Translations under genes and position numbers: made by a program
The notes under the pieces: model-generated
Seen by the model: only the letters and a program-made list of their open reading frames with translations
Database searches by the model: none
What the model was told of the DNA's origin: nothing
NCBI GenBank assembly: GCA_018267705.1
Contig: JAFDXX010000017.1
Location: forward strand, 154,053-218,052
Reading direction: 5' to 3'
Length of the DNA: 64,000 nt
Origin: Bacteroidota bacterium
GTDB lineage: Bacteria > Bacteroidota > Bacteroidia > Chitinophagales > Chitinophagaceae
Shown: piece after piece, positions 6,704 through 18,100 of the stretch
Position numbering within the stretch: position 1 is the stretch's first letter
How the letters are laid out: the number at the start of each line of letters is the position of its first letter

Positions 6704-7969
6704 TTAGTAACCGTATTTTTCTTTCCATTTATCTTTTAAAAATTTTCTCAATTCATTTTCTCTGACATTGTTTCCGGGTTTGTATAATGATTGTCCTTTA
6801 ATTTCATTAGGTAAATATTCTTGCTCAATAAAATTATTTTCTTCATTATGCGGATATTGATAATTTTTTGCATAGTTTAAGTTTTTCATTAATTGTGTAG
6901 GTGCATTACGCAAATGAAGTGGTACGGGTAAATTTCCGTATTGAGAAACTAACATTTCTGCATTACTTATTGCGGTTACAGCTGTATTACTTTTAGGAGA
7001 TGATGCTAAATAAGTGGCACATTGCGATAAAATAATTCTTGCTTCGGGGAAACCAATTTTATTAACTGCATCAAAACTTGCATTGGCTAATAACAAAGCG
7101 TTTGGGTTGGCGTTTCCAATATCTTCACTTGCTAAAATAATTAATCTTCTTGCAATAAATTTTGCATCTTCTCCACCTGCAATCATTCTTGCTAACCAAT
7201 ACACGGCTGCATTTGCATCGCTGCCACGAATACTTTTTATAAATGCTGAAACAATATCGTAATGTTGTTCGCCTTGCTTATCATATAAAATAATTTTTTG
7301 TTGAGCAATTTTCATTACAAAATCGTCGGTAATAATTATTTCTTTTTGTGTGGAAGAGTTTACAACCAATTCAAACAAATTCAATAGCTTTCTTGCATCT
7401 CCTCCACTAATGTTTATTAATGCAGAGGTTTCTTTTAATTGAATGTTTTTTTCTTTTAATATATAATCTGTTGAAAGTGTATGTAATAATAATTTTTCTA
7501 AATCTTTTTGTTGTAAAGTTTTTAATACATATATCTGGCAGCGGCTTAATAAAGCTGAATTAACTTCAAACGAAGGGTTTTCGGTTGTAGCTCCAATTAA
7601 TGTAATAATACCTTTTTCTGCAGCACCCAATAAAGCATCTTGCTGGCCTTTATTAAACCTGTGAATTTCATCTATAAATAAAATTGCATTTGTAGTTTGT
7701 TTGGCTTGCTCTATTACTTCACGTACATCTTTAACGCCACTGCTTATGGCACTTAATTGAAAATATGGTGCTGATAAACTGTGTGCAATAATATTGGCAA
7801 TAGTTGTTTTACCAACACCCGGTGGCCCCCATAAAATGATTGAAGGTATTTTTCCATTTTCAATGGCAGTTCTTAGAATACTTTCTTTACCTGTTAAATG
7901 TTCTTGCCCCACTAAATCGTCTAATGTTTTAGGACGCATTCTTTCTGCTAATGGAGCAATAGTATTCAT
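6704..7969 (-). CDS. rarA: replication-associated recombination protein A (AAA+ ATPase)
   Basis: This 421-residue MgsA/RarA/WRNIP1-family ATPase acts at stalled replication forks. Walker A is GPPGVGKTT (about 48-56), Walker B is LFIDEIHRF, sensor 1 is GATTENPSF, and the arginine-finger region is SALLSRC. The C-terminal half has the tetramerisation part with YWLARMIAGGED and the conserved LRNAPT. It lies two bases after the stop of the membrane protein gene upstream, so the two probably share a transcript. No clear terminator follows. Confidence 0.93.
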   Translation of the reverse strand: MNTIAPLAERMRPKTLDDLVGQEHLTGKESILRTAIENGKIPSIILWGPPGVGKTTIANIIAHSLSAPYFQLSAISSGVKDVREVIEQAKQTTNAILFIDEIHRFNKGQQDALLGAAEKGIITLIGATTENPSFEVNSALLSRCQIYVLKTLQQKDLEKLLLHTLSTDYILKEKNIQLKETSALINISGGDARKLLNLFELVVNSSTQKEIIITDDFVMKIAQQKIILYDKQGEQHYDIVSAFIKSIRGSDANAAVYWLARMIAGGEDAKFIARRLIILASEDIGNANPNALLLANASFDAVNKIGFPEARIILSQCATYLASSPKSNTAVTAISNAEMLVSQYGNLPVPLHLRNAPTQLMKNLNYAKNYQYPHNEENNFIEQEYLPNEIKGQSLYKPGNNVRENELRKFLKDKWKEKYGY

Positions 7970-7971
7970 AA

Positions 7972-8502
7972 TTAATTTAAAGTAGTATTTTGTTTGTTGC
8001 TAGTTATAGAGTTATTGTATTGCTTAATTAATTTATACGTTTCATAAACATGTATTAATAAAGTGGTGGCAAACAAAATCATAAAATACATAACACCTTT
8101 AAGTGTTACAATCATTGTTTCGGCACTTATTTGTGCAGTTGCAGGATTGTTTTTTTGCATGGCAAAAAACTCATGTACAAATTGGTTAATAATTGTTGGA
8201 TTATAAAGAGTAAACAGTCCGTTTACTAAAAATAATAAACTGAAAATAATAGTAACAAAAGAGCAAATTTTGATAAGTTTAATTAATTGTGGTTTGCAAG
8301 TTTTTCGGGTTTCTACTACTTTAATAAAAAAAATAAAACTGGTTATTATATATATAATTACGCTGCTAAAAACTAAGAATGGAAAGAATAATGCAATATT
8401 AGCAAAAGCCATTAAAAGCATTAGTAGGCAAACAATACTAAAAAATGCAGCAATAATTAAAAGCAAATACGAAATAATTCTGTAAGGTATCAAGGCATTC
8501 AT
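7972..8502 (-). CDS. hypothetical four-helix membrane protein
   Basis: I do not recognise this 176-residue protein. It has about four hydrophobic segments (roughly 8-30, 33-58, 78-98 and 132-152), with a polar, Met/Gln-containing loop between the last two and a hydrophilic Asn/Lys/Thr-rich C-terminus. It is probably an inner-membrane protein. It is directly upstream of rarA on the same strand with a two-base gap, a layout that may reflect co-transcription rather than shared function. A near-consensus -7 element (one mismatch) lies upstream. Confidence 0.7.
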   Translation of the reverse strand: MNALIPYRIISYLLLIIAAFFSIVCLLMLLMAFANIALFFPFLVFSSVIIYIITSFIFFIKVVETRKTCKPQLIKLIKICSFVTIIFSLLFLVNGLFTLYNPTIINQFVHEFFAMQKNNPATAQISAETMIVTLKGVMYFMILFATTLLIHVYETYKLIKQYNNSITSNKQNTTLN

Positions 8503-8580
8503 TGAGAATATTTTTGTGCAATATGCAACAAAAATTTACAGATAACAATTTTGAATTATTGCTTGCGGTACGTTACAGAT

Positions 8581-8622
8581 AAATAAACCTATAAGGTTTA
8601 AAATATATTTATAGGTTTATTT
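8581..8622 (-). terminator. terminator hairpin at the end of aspS
   Basis: The 14-base perfect inverted repeat AAATAAACCTATAA (8581-8594) and TTATAGGTTTATTT (8609-8622) overlaps the aspS stop codon. The stem is AU-rich and the following T-run is weak, so efficiency is uncertain. Confidence 0.5.
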
Positions 8623-10458
8623 TAAATTCAACTGAATTTGTAATTCATCAAATTGTTTGGTGTTTATTTCACTTGGTGCATCTAACATTACATCTCTGCC
8701 GCTATTATTTTTAGGGAAGGCAATAAAATCTCTTATACTTTCACTTCCACCTAAAATAGAACATAACCTATCAAACCCAAATGCAATACCACCGTGTGGT
8801 GGAGCTCCATATTCAAAAGCACCTAATAGAAAACCAAATTTGTGTTGATATTCTTCTTTATCCATTCCTAATGCTGCAAACATTTTTTCTTGTAATTCTC
8901 TTTGAAAAATTCTAATAGAACCGCCACCAATTTCGTTTCCATTTAGCACCATATCGTAGGCATTGGCTTTTATATTTGAGTAAGGATGTTCTAAGTATTT
9001 ATCTAAGTTTTCAACTTTTGGATGATTATTAATCATAATATGAATATCGCTTGGCTTAGGGCTTGTAAAGGGATGATGCCTTGCTACCCAACGTCCTGCA
9101 CCGCCACCATCTTGATCTTCTAATGCAAATTCAAATAATGGGAAATCTAATACCCATAATAGTTTAAACTCGTTTTCTTTTCTTAGTCCTAAACGTTTAC
9201 CCATTTCTAAACGCAATTCACTCATTGCTTTTCTTGTTCTTTCTTCTGTGCCTGCCAATATTAAAATTAAATCGCCTTGTTGTGCTTGGGCAGCTGTTGC
9301 AATGGCTTTTAGTTTTTCTTCTGTAAAAAATTTATCAAAACTGCTTTTATATGTTCCATCATTATTACATTTAATAAATGCCAATCCTTTCATGCCAATT
9401 TGCGGACGTTTAACCCATTCAATTAGTTCATCGGTTTGTTTGCGACTATATTCACTACAACCCGGAACAGCAATGGCAATAACAGTTTCAGCATCATTAA
9501 AAACGGCAAATTCACTTTCTATTAATGATGAAATATTTTCTTTTGCAGGGAATATATATTGTGGGAATTTTAAATTACAAATTTTCATACTGAAACGAAT
9601 ATCGGGCTTATCGTTGCCATATTGCCACATGGCTTCTTCCCAACTCATACGTTCTACTTTTTCTGCATAATCAATTCCTTTAACATCTTTAAAAATTCTT
9701 TTTATTAAACCTTCAAACATGTTTAAAATATCTTCTTGTTCTACAAAACTCATTTCACAGTCTATTTGTGTAAACTCAGGTTGGCGGTCTGCTCGCAAAT
9801 CCTCATCTCTAAAGCATTTTACAATTTGGTAATATCTGTCGTAGCCGCTTACCATTAATAATTGTTTAAATGTTTGTGGAGATTGTGGTAGTGCATAAAA
9901 CTGTCCTGCATTCATTCTGCTTGGAACTACAAAATCTCTGGCACCTTCGGGAGTTGATTTAATTAAGAAAGGTGTTTCAATATCCATGAAGTTATTTTCA
10001 TGCAAATAATTTCTTGCACTTCTATTAACTGCATAACGTAATTCTAGATTTTTTTTAACGGCATTTCTTCTTAAATCTAAGAAGCGGTATTTCATTCTTA
10101 AATCATCACCTCCATCTGTATCATCTTGAATGGTAAATGGTGGTACTTCTGATTTATTTAAAATTTTGAATGATTGAATATTTATTTCAACATCACCGGT
10201 TGCAATATTTTTATTTTTATTGCTTCTTTCATTAACAATGCCTGTTGCTTGTAAAACAAATTCTCTGCCTAATGGATTTTCATCTAACTGTTTATTTAAT
10301 TCTTCACCAAATAATAATTGAGTAATTCCATAACGATCGCGTATATCAACAAATGTAATGGCACCAAATTTTCTAACTGTTTGCACCCAGCCTGCTAATG
10401 TTACTGTTTGGCTTTTGTTTTCAATTCTTAATTCTCCACAAGTGTGTGTACGATACAT
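8617..10458 (-). CDS. aspS: aspartate--tRNA ligase
   Basis: This 613-residue class II synthetase is of bacterial type. It has an N-terminal anticodon-binding OB fold (residues 1-110), motif 2 around [20 protein letters not shown], a GAD insertion in the middle, and motif 3 GIAFGFDRL near the C-terminus. It charges tRNA-Asp in the cytoplasm. Whether it is discriminating or also charges tRNA-Asn cannot be told from the sequence. It appears to have its own promoter about 110 bases upstream. Confidence 0.97.
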   Translation of the reverse strand: MYRTHTCGELRIENKSQTVTLAGWVQTVRKFGAITFVDIRDRYGITQLLFGEELNKQLDENPLGREFVLQATGIVNERSNKNKNIATGDVEINIQSFKILNKSEVPPFTIQDDTDGGDDLRMKYRFLDLRRNAVKKNLELRYAVNRSARNYLHENNFMDIETPFLIKSTPEGARDFVVPSRMNAGQFYALPQSPQTFKQLLMVSGYDRYYQIVKCFRDEDLRADRQPEFTQIDCEMSFVEQEDILNMFEGLIKRIFKDVKGIDYAEKVERMSWEEAMWQYGNDKPDIRFSMKICNLKFPQYIFPAKENISSLIESEFAVFNDAETVIAIAVPGCSEYSRKQTDELIEWVKRPQIGMKGLAFIKCNNDGTYKSSFDKFFTEEKLKAIATAAQAQQGDLILILAGTEERTRKAMSELRLEMGKRLGLRKENEFKLLWVLDFPLFEFALEDQDGGGAGRWVARHHPFTSPKPSDIHIMINNHPKVENLDKYLEHPYSNIKANAYDMVLNGNEIGGGSIRIFQRELQEKMFAALGMDKEEYQHKFGFLLGAFEYGAPPHGGIAFGFDRLCSILGGSESIRDFIAFPKNNSGRDVMLDAPSEINTKQFDELQIQLNLK

Positions 10459-10570
10459 TTTTAATTTTTGATTTTAGATGTACGAAGTGCGATTGAGTAT
10501 GTATGAAGAAATTTTTTATTTGGGTTTAACCAAACATATTTTATTAATATCATAACATATAATCGGGCGG

Positions 10571-10578
10571 CAAATATA
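10571..10578 (-). promoter_or_regulatory. -7 element upstream of aspS
   Basis: Minus-strand TATATTTG matches TAnnTTTG exactly. It would give an aspS leader of roughly 105 bases. No clear -33 TTTG was found at the right distance. Confidence 0.4.
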
Positions 10579-10618
10579 AGCCAATTGCAGCTTTTATAAA
10601 GAAGGATAATGCTTTTAA

Positions 10619-10972
10619 TTACATTGTTTCAAACTCGTTTTTGTGTGTAGGTTTCCAATATAAATAATAAAATGCAAGCAGTGCAATGCCAAGTAAAAAA
10701 GGAATGAGTGCTAAATGTTTGAATGTACAATTAGCAAATGCAATTTTTTCATCAAACTTAAAAAACTCGCTTATCATCCAATAAGCGTTGGCGGTTATCC
10801 AAAGTGATATGGCTACATTATGTGTTAGCTCGCTCATATATTGCCTTGTTCTATAAGCAATAACAATTGAAATAATTAATGTTGGAAATATCATTGCTAT
10901 GCCTAATGGTTTCCATATCATACACCAACTTATATCTTTTATTAACCAAAAAACGATGTGCAGATTTTCCAT
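10619..10972 (-). CDS. conserved small membrane protein of unknown function
   Basis: From the ATG at 10972 (MENLHIVFWLIKD) this is a 117-residue protein with three or four hydrophobic segments and conserved tryptophans (FWLIKDISWCMIWKPLG, SLWITANAYWMISEFF). I recall similar uncharacterised Bacteroidota proteins that begin at this methionine. A longer in-frame start at 11017 adds 15 charged residues and cannot be excluded. The function is unknown. It lies 83 bases downstream of the FAD oxidoreductase gene on the same strand. Confidence 0.65.
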   Translation of the reverse strand: MENLHIVFWLIKDISWCMIWKPLGIAMIFPTLIISIVIAYRTRQYMSELTHNVAISLWITANAYWMISEFFKFDEKIAFANCTFKHLALIPFLLGIALLAFYYLYWKPTHKNEFETM

Positions 10973-11055
10973 TTTTCTGTACTTTAATGGAATTTTATAA
11001 GTGAGTTGGTTGCTCATACAATTTTTGTTAGGAAAGAAAGATAATAAATACCAAT

Positions 11056-12081
11056 TTATTTGGATAATATTTTCGTAAATCGTTTAATGTCTGCTAATGG
11101 ATTGATTGTTTTTCCATTCATTAAATTTTCTGCAAACTCATTTGCAAAATAGGGTGCTAATGTGCAACCTTTGGTACCTAATCCATTTAGTATGCCAATA
11201 TTTTTATGAATGGGATGTAAACCCACAAATGGTCTGCGTTCTATGTTGGCAGGTCGTTCTGCCGAAATATGATCAATAATTTTATAAGGAAGTTTTAACC
11301 AATTATTTAATTGTATTTCTGTTTTTTGTTTGAATAATGCAGATGGATTAGCATTGGTATATTTCCATTCGTAAGAAGAGCCCACCCAAAATAAATTGTT
11401 TGTATAAGGAACAATTGCTATACCCTGTTTAAAAATATTTGTTGCAGGTAAATTGTTGATTTCTACAATTAGTGCTTCACCTTTGTTGGGTGCAAATGGT
11501 AATAAATTAAAATATGTATTTTTTACAGAATTAATTCCATCACAAAAAATAATAGTTGATTGGTTATATTTTTTTACAACTTCTTCTACAATAATTTTTT
11601 CTTCAATTAATTGATTATTGTTTTTTAGAACATTCCTCCATTGGGCTAATAATGTTTTTAAATCAATTACATAACATGGGTTTATTTCTCCAACACTTAA
11701 CGGGTAATTGAAATATTTTCTCCATTGTTCTGTATTATTGGGATGTTGTAAATATTGTGTATTTTCTTTTAGTCTTTCATCAAAAGAAATTTGCATTTGT
11801 GGTGTAGGATGAAAATCTAACACATTGCATTGACGAATTAGTTTAGTATTTAGTTCTTTCTCAAATTGTTGGTAAGTAGTTACTGCAAAAGGCATTATTT
11901 CATCAATCATCCATGTACTTACTAATCTTCTTCCTGTAACAGGATTAATAACACCACTGGCTACTTTGCTTGATGAGTAAGGGTTTGCTTCATCTATAAC
12001 CAAAACATTTTTACCTGCTTTATGTAAGTAATAACTTAAAAAAGTACCGGCAAGTCCTTGACCAATAATTACAAAATCCAT
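11056..12081 (-). CDS. FAD-dependent oxidoreductase (DAO family)
   Basis: This 341-residue protein begins with a Rossmann FAD-binding motif, IIGQGLAGTFLSYYLHKAG (residues 4-22). It continues with SSSKVASGVINPVTGRRL, and near the C-terminus has ERRPFVGLHP and GLGTKGCTLAP, which close the flavin site. This pattern matches D-amino-acid-oxidase-type proteins, including the oxidase half of MnmC, but no methyltransferase half is present. The substrate is unknown. It is expected to be cytoplasmic. The A2M-like gene ends 39 bases upstream on the same strand; no functional link is obvious. Confidence 0.8.
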   Translation of the reverse strand: MDFVIIGQGLAGTFLSYYLHKAGKNVLVIDEANPYSSSKVASGVINPVTGRRLVSTWMIDEIMPFAVTTYQQFEKELNTKLIRQCNVLDFHPTPQMQISFDERLKENTQYLQHPNNTEQWRKYFNYPLSVGEINPCYVIDLKTLLAQWRNVLKNNNQLIEEKIIVEEVVKKYNQSTIIFCDGINSVKNTYFNLLPFAPNKGEALIVEINNLPATNIFKQGIAIVPYTNNLFWVGSSYEWKYTNANPSALFKQKTEIQLNNWLKLPYKIIDHISAERPANIERRPFVGLHPIHKNIGILNGLGTKGCTLAPYFANEFAENLMNGKTINPLADIKRFTKILSK

Positions 12082-12119
12082 AGTTGCAAAATTGAAATAG
12101 AAAATGGAAATACTGTAAA

Positions 12120-15100
12120 TTATTTTTCAGCTACTTTAATTTTTATGGCTTGGCTGTGACTACTAAATTCGGGTGCATACATACATTGAATTGTTGCAAT
12201 GCCTGTTGTAAATGTGCCGCTATGTGTTACAAATAATGGATATTCAAAAATGTATGTGCCTTTTTGCATGTTATTTATGAAAAAGTTTGTTGATGCATCT
12301 TTAGTAGATTCATAATAACCTAAACCATCTTGCCATTTGTAATTGCTTAAAGTATTGATAGGCTCTGTGCAACTTGCACGTAAATCTTTTAAATGTAAAT
12401 ACTCCATTGCTCTATCTGTTTTTAATTCAATTCTTACCATTAATTTATCACCAATTTTTAATTCATCATTATCATTTATGGGTATTAAAGTTTTTCCTTC
12501 GGCAGTATTTTTTTCAATAAATAATTTTTTTGTTAATGAAAGAGGAGAGGCAGAAGCAGTAATATTATTTATATCTTCAAAGTATTGCCAATAAATTGCA
12601 CCGTAAGATGGTGTATTGTTTGTAGAAGAAGAAACGGCAACTTGTATATTAGCCATTTCATTTTTTATTTTATCACCGTTTATTTTCTTTTTCACGTAAC
12701 TTATTTCTTCTTCAATATTTTGTTGCGATGTGGTAATTGTTTGATTGCCTAATTGTATTTTTATGTTCTCATTATTGTTAAATATATTTCCTCTTAATAA
12801 AGCAAAACATGCATCGGCAGTGGCTTTGGTTGTTTTCCAATTATTGGTTTGTTTGTTTTTTATTAGCCACGTGGTTATGAATGGAATATCTGTTTTATTG
12901 AATGTTGATGGTAATTTTTGCTTACTTAATTCGTAACACAAATTAATCATTAAGGCTTCTTGTTCAACAGGAGATTGATACCAATAATATCCATTTGAAA
13001 AATCTTTCCAATACATGGCACTATCTGCATCATACACTGCATTTTCTTTTATTGATGGAATAATATTGTTGATGACAAATTTTGCATCATCTTGTTTTAA
13101 TAATGTTAAACTGATGATAGCACGTAAATAAGTAGATTGTGTTTTCCAATATTTTTTTGTTTGTAAACTATAATATTTTTTTGCTGTTACATATTTTTCA
13201 TCTTTATTATTAAAATAACTTAAAGCGTATAAAGCTTGTATTTGAATAGGAGAGAGGTGGTTATTGTTGAAATTATTTTTTGATTTTAATGTTTCATTAT
13301 AATCTAATAACAATTGATTATTGCAATAACTAATTGCTTTGTTAGTTAAGTCTTCTAAATTTTTTTTGCTTGCTGAATCAATTGCACCAATACTTTGCAG
13401 TTTGCCAATGCCTGTAAGAATATATTGTGTAATATATCTATCATTGTTACCACCTTTAAACCATGCAAAGCCACCATAAATACTTTGCATTTGTTTTAAT
13501 TTTTCAATTGCAGTATTTATTTGCTTACTCATATTAAAGGCATTAAACAATAGTGCAATATTCTTTCTTTGTTCATTTTCATTTTGTGCATTTAAAACCC
13601 AAGGTGTTTCTTGTAAAAGAATTTGCTTTAATTCTTCATTTTTAGAAAGATTACTTTGCAGAGCAGTACTATCTAAACGCCATTTTTCAAATACTTTTTT
13701 TATGCGTGGATGATTGTTTACAATATAAGCTGCTAAAGTGTTTGCGTAAAATTTATTAAAAGTTTGTTCGGCACATTCATAAGGATATTCCATTAAATAA
13801 GGAAGCGATTGTATTACATTCCAAATGGGATTTGCAGTATATTCAACAGTTAAACTTTCATTACTTAAAGTTTCGCTTTTATTGTTCAATAAATTATTGA
13901 ATGAAAAAGATTTTGATTTTTCGGTTGCTTTTAAAAACAATGGTAATGTTTCAGTAACTAATATTCTGTTGCTTAAAACAGGTAAAGTATTTTCTTCTCC
14001 ATCACTATAATTATTAGTGTTAGCAATAACTCGCCATGTTAATGGTTTATTATAGTTAAACGGAATTTGTATTGGAAATTTTACGATAATATTTTGATTG
14101 GCTGCCACTGTAAAATATTGTACCGGAAAAATATTTTGAAACCAACCATCAACAGGTGTATTGGTTGTTGCATTTATTAATTGCAAACTGCATTGCCCAC
14201 TAAGTTCTGCATTACTTGTGTTACTTATTTTTACAGGTATTTCAATATTGTCTCCTTCACGTAAAAATCTGGGTGCATTGGTTTGTACCATTAATATTTT
14301 TTGTGTGGTAATGGTTGCACTATTTCTACCAAATGCTAAATCTTTTGTATGTGCAAAGCTTAACCATTTCCATTGTGTAAGAGCTTCGGGCATGGTGAAA
14401 CTAAAATTGTAATTACCTAAACTGTCTGCATATAAAGCCGGAAAAAAGAATGCGGTTTCATTAAAATTTTTTCTTATTTGAGGTTGTTCTTCAGTATAAT
14501 TTATAGTTATATTTTTCTTTCTTCTTCCATTAATAACAGTTTCGCCTGTTACTGAATCTGTTTCAATAATTGAAGTATATACTTTATCATAATCTTCTTC
14601 TTGTATGGCAGCAGTTATTACTCCATTATCTGCAACGTTAAATGCTTTACGATGACTTTCCCTTTCTTTAACATTAACTACTTCATTTAAATTCTGATTG
14701 TTTGAGTTTATACCTGCAATACTTTCTTGTAAAGCCGGAGTGCTATATGCCAGTGCTTTATTTTTTTGAGTGAAAATTGGTGTGTTTAAGAAAGAGAGAT
14801 TCAACATTTTATCATAAATGATAGATGCAGAAGGGATACTAAAATATCTAAAATTTTGATAAGAAAAATTAGTAGAGAAATTGTTGGCATTATTAAATTG
14901 ATTATTGTATTTATTCAAGTTCCAAATATTTGGAATTGCCCAATTATGATTTCTAAACTGATCTAATGAAGCATCATACATAGTTGTTAATACTTCTGCT
15001 GCAACTTTATTTTTATTATTTCCTTTAACGGTAATGGTAAAAGTTTCTTTGTTGCCGGGCTCTGTTTTATTTCTGTAATTGCTGTATTCAATTTGTAATT

Positions 15101-18100
15101 CTTTATTGTTGTATGGAATGTTTATTTCAAACTGATTGTTATAAAAGCGATTGTGATAAATAAACATTTCATTAAAAGAAATATTACCTCTATCTGCTTC
15201 TGTGGCAGTATAATTAAATTGCTGTATTCCTTTAGTGCGTTGAATTATATTGAATGTGTTATTTGTTTTGTTATTTTGTTTTTGTTGAATAATAAATAAT
15301 TTATTGGCATAAGTTCCGGTTAAAAAAGTTGCTATTTCATTCGGCTGTATTGTGTTATTAATGGTGTAGTTGAAATTAATTTGTGGATATGCTAATTTAT
15401 TTTTGGAAAAGAGCATGATGTATTTTTCGTCTTTTATTTCATTACCATATTTATCTGTTGTTGTAGCAATTATTTTATAATAACCATTATTTAGTTGAGA
15501 CGCATCTATAGAAAAGACTGAGTTGTTGGCAGTATTTAATAAACCGGTTATTGTTAATTGTTTTATTGCCCAGGTTTTATAATTACTTTCATTCGCGTAT
15601 TCATCTTCCGGAAAATATTGTAAATAGGTTTGCTTATCAAACACATAAGTATCCGGAATTGACCAAAGCCTTTTTCTGATGAGTCTTTCAGGTGTTTGTA
15701 AAGAATAAATTTTTATAGTAACAATTGCAGCTTCAGTTTCATTACTTAAATTTTTTGTAGTAATTAAAATGTTTTTTAAGCTATCAGTTTCTGTAATAGT
15801 TGGACAATTTATGTTTAATAGTAAAGCTTTATAACCAACTGTAAGCGTAGTTTGTTTGCTTCTTGTTTCACCATTAATATCTGTTATATCTGCGGTAATT
15901 AGAAAATCAAATAAAGGGTCGGTTGCTTTATTAATTTTATCGTCTGCTAATGTTTTAAAAGATATTTCAAATTTCCCTGAAGCATCTGTTACAGTTTCTC
16001 CGAAACTAATTTCTTGTGCATTGTTACCAAACATTTTTTCATTGTTTCTTGCCCAATCATAAATAAATCTATTCTTTCTAATAATAGTATATTTTACTTT
16101 GGCATTACTTGCAACTGTTCCGCTGTATGTTTTTGCATATCCTGTTATAGTTACCAAATCATTTAATTGATAATTATTTTTTGTGTTTTCAAAATCAATA
16201 TAAAAAGTTGGACGTTTATATTCTTCAACACTAAATTCTTGCTTGCTTTGAATTTTTAAATTATTAGTTTCTATACTAAAATAACCCGTAAGAACATTGG
16301 TGGGAATAATAAATTTACCGCTAATAGAACCGTATTCGTTTAATTTACATTTAATAGAATCAATTGCTTTTCTATTTACATCGTACAGTTTAATTTGTAT
16401 AGAATCTGAAATAGTAAATAATTTACTTTGTAATGTTTTGTATTCTTTTGTTATAGCAATTCCTTTAAAATAAAGGGTTTGGCCGGGACGATAAATGCTT
16501 CTATCTGTGAAGAAAAAAAGTTTTGTATTGTTTATTTCAAAATCTTTTTCCAGTTTTTTTGAACTATCTTTTGTATTATCATTAGTTAAAAAATAAGAAT
16601 CGTATATGTAATTAAATTCTTTAATATGTAATGAGTCGTTTTTTGTAGTAAAAGCAAATTCGTAATTATTATTCTTTTCTTTTAATGGAAAGAATCCGTT
16701 GCTATTTGTTTGTTGTGTTGCTAATAAAATTCTTTCATTTACTCTTTTATTGCTATTCCATTTGTTAATCCATATATCTGCCTTAACGTTGGGTAAAGGT
16801 TCGCCGGTTGTTCTGTTTAATACAAAAATAGTATGACCGTTAGTTGCATAACTGATATTTGATATGTATAAAATTTGTTTGGTTAATTTGTCGGTAGAAT
16901 CGTTAAAGTTTTTGCTGCTGCTTGTTAATAAAATATATTCTCCCACAGGTAGTCCATCAATTTTTATTTCTGTTGAATGTGGCTGATAATCATTGGTTAC
17001 AGGAAGTTTTTGTGAGAAGGATTGGATAGATTTTTTTTGAACTAAATCACTAAAACTAAGCTGGTATATATTGTTATTGTTTGAGGTTGATGGAATGATT
17101 TTAACAAACAAACTATCAATATTAGTAAAATTTATCAATGCTCTAAAAGGTAGGTTAGGTATATTTACTTTTTCGGTTGTTACACTAAGTTGTTTGCTTA
17201 ATATTTCTGATTTTAAGTTTAATAAATTATTTACACCTTCATTGTTTTTTAATGTGTATTGTAATAAACCATTATTAATAATTGATATTGCTTTTACTAA
17301 ACAGTATCTGTTAGTTGTATCTCCGTAAGGTTCGTAATAGCGACCTTTATTGTTGTAATAACTTGCCAATAAATAATAAGCTAGTGTAGTTCTATTGGTT
17401 GTTAAATAGCTTTGTATAATATTTTGTAAGGCAGCAACATAAGCATCATCTTTATTATCATTTACTAAATTGCTGTTTACCCATTCTATTCTTTCTAAAT
17501 CAACATCAACCAATGCATTTTTATTTTCATCATTTAAATGCAAGGCAATTAATTGCTGAAATAATTGTAATGATAATAATAAATGGGAGGTACTGTCTGC
17601 ATGTGTAAATGATTCTTTAATAAATTGTTGGGCAGGTAATAACGCTTTAATATTTTTCAGCTCAAAAGTATAAGTTGGTTTTGTAATATAATAGTTGCCT
17701 GTTTTAAAATAATCTAGTGCTGCATGTGCTAATACATCAAATAAAGTTGGGCGTAAAAAACTGGCATTGCCTCGTATAATAATAGCACTAAAATTATTTA
17801 AAGGAACTTTTTTTAATACTTCAATATTTTCTATACTTTTTTTGAAATGATAATTGATGGCTGTATTAAAGTCATTGGTGTTCCAAGTTTCAATATCATT
17901 TTTTTTATAATTATTAGTGTTGCTTCTGTTATAAATACGCCAACTATTTTGTTTAAAATATTGATTGTATTGTTGTGCTAATAAAGAATGTAAAATTGAT
18001 TGAACGGTTTTGTTATTTGTTTTTTCAATTTCAGTTTTTAAAACGGTTATGTTGTTGTTGGGTTTATTGGTACTAACTTTTTCTTCTAAAGCTAGTTTGT

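Noticed and set aside
12343..17328. Several plus-strand ORFs of 60-85 codons inside the A2M-like gene
   Set aside because: All are antisense to one continuous 2064-codon frame with recognised domains, and their hydrophobic composition follows from the complement of Asn/Lys-rich codons.
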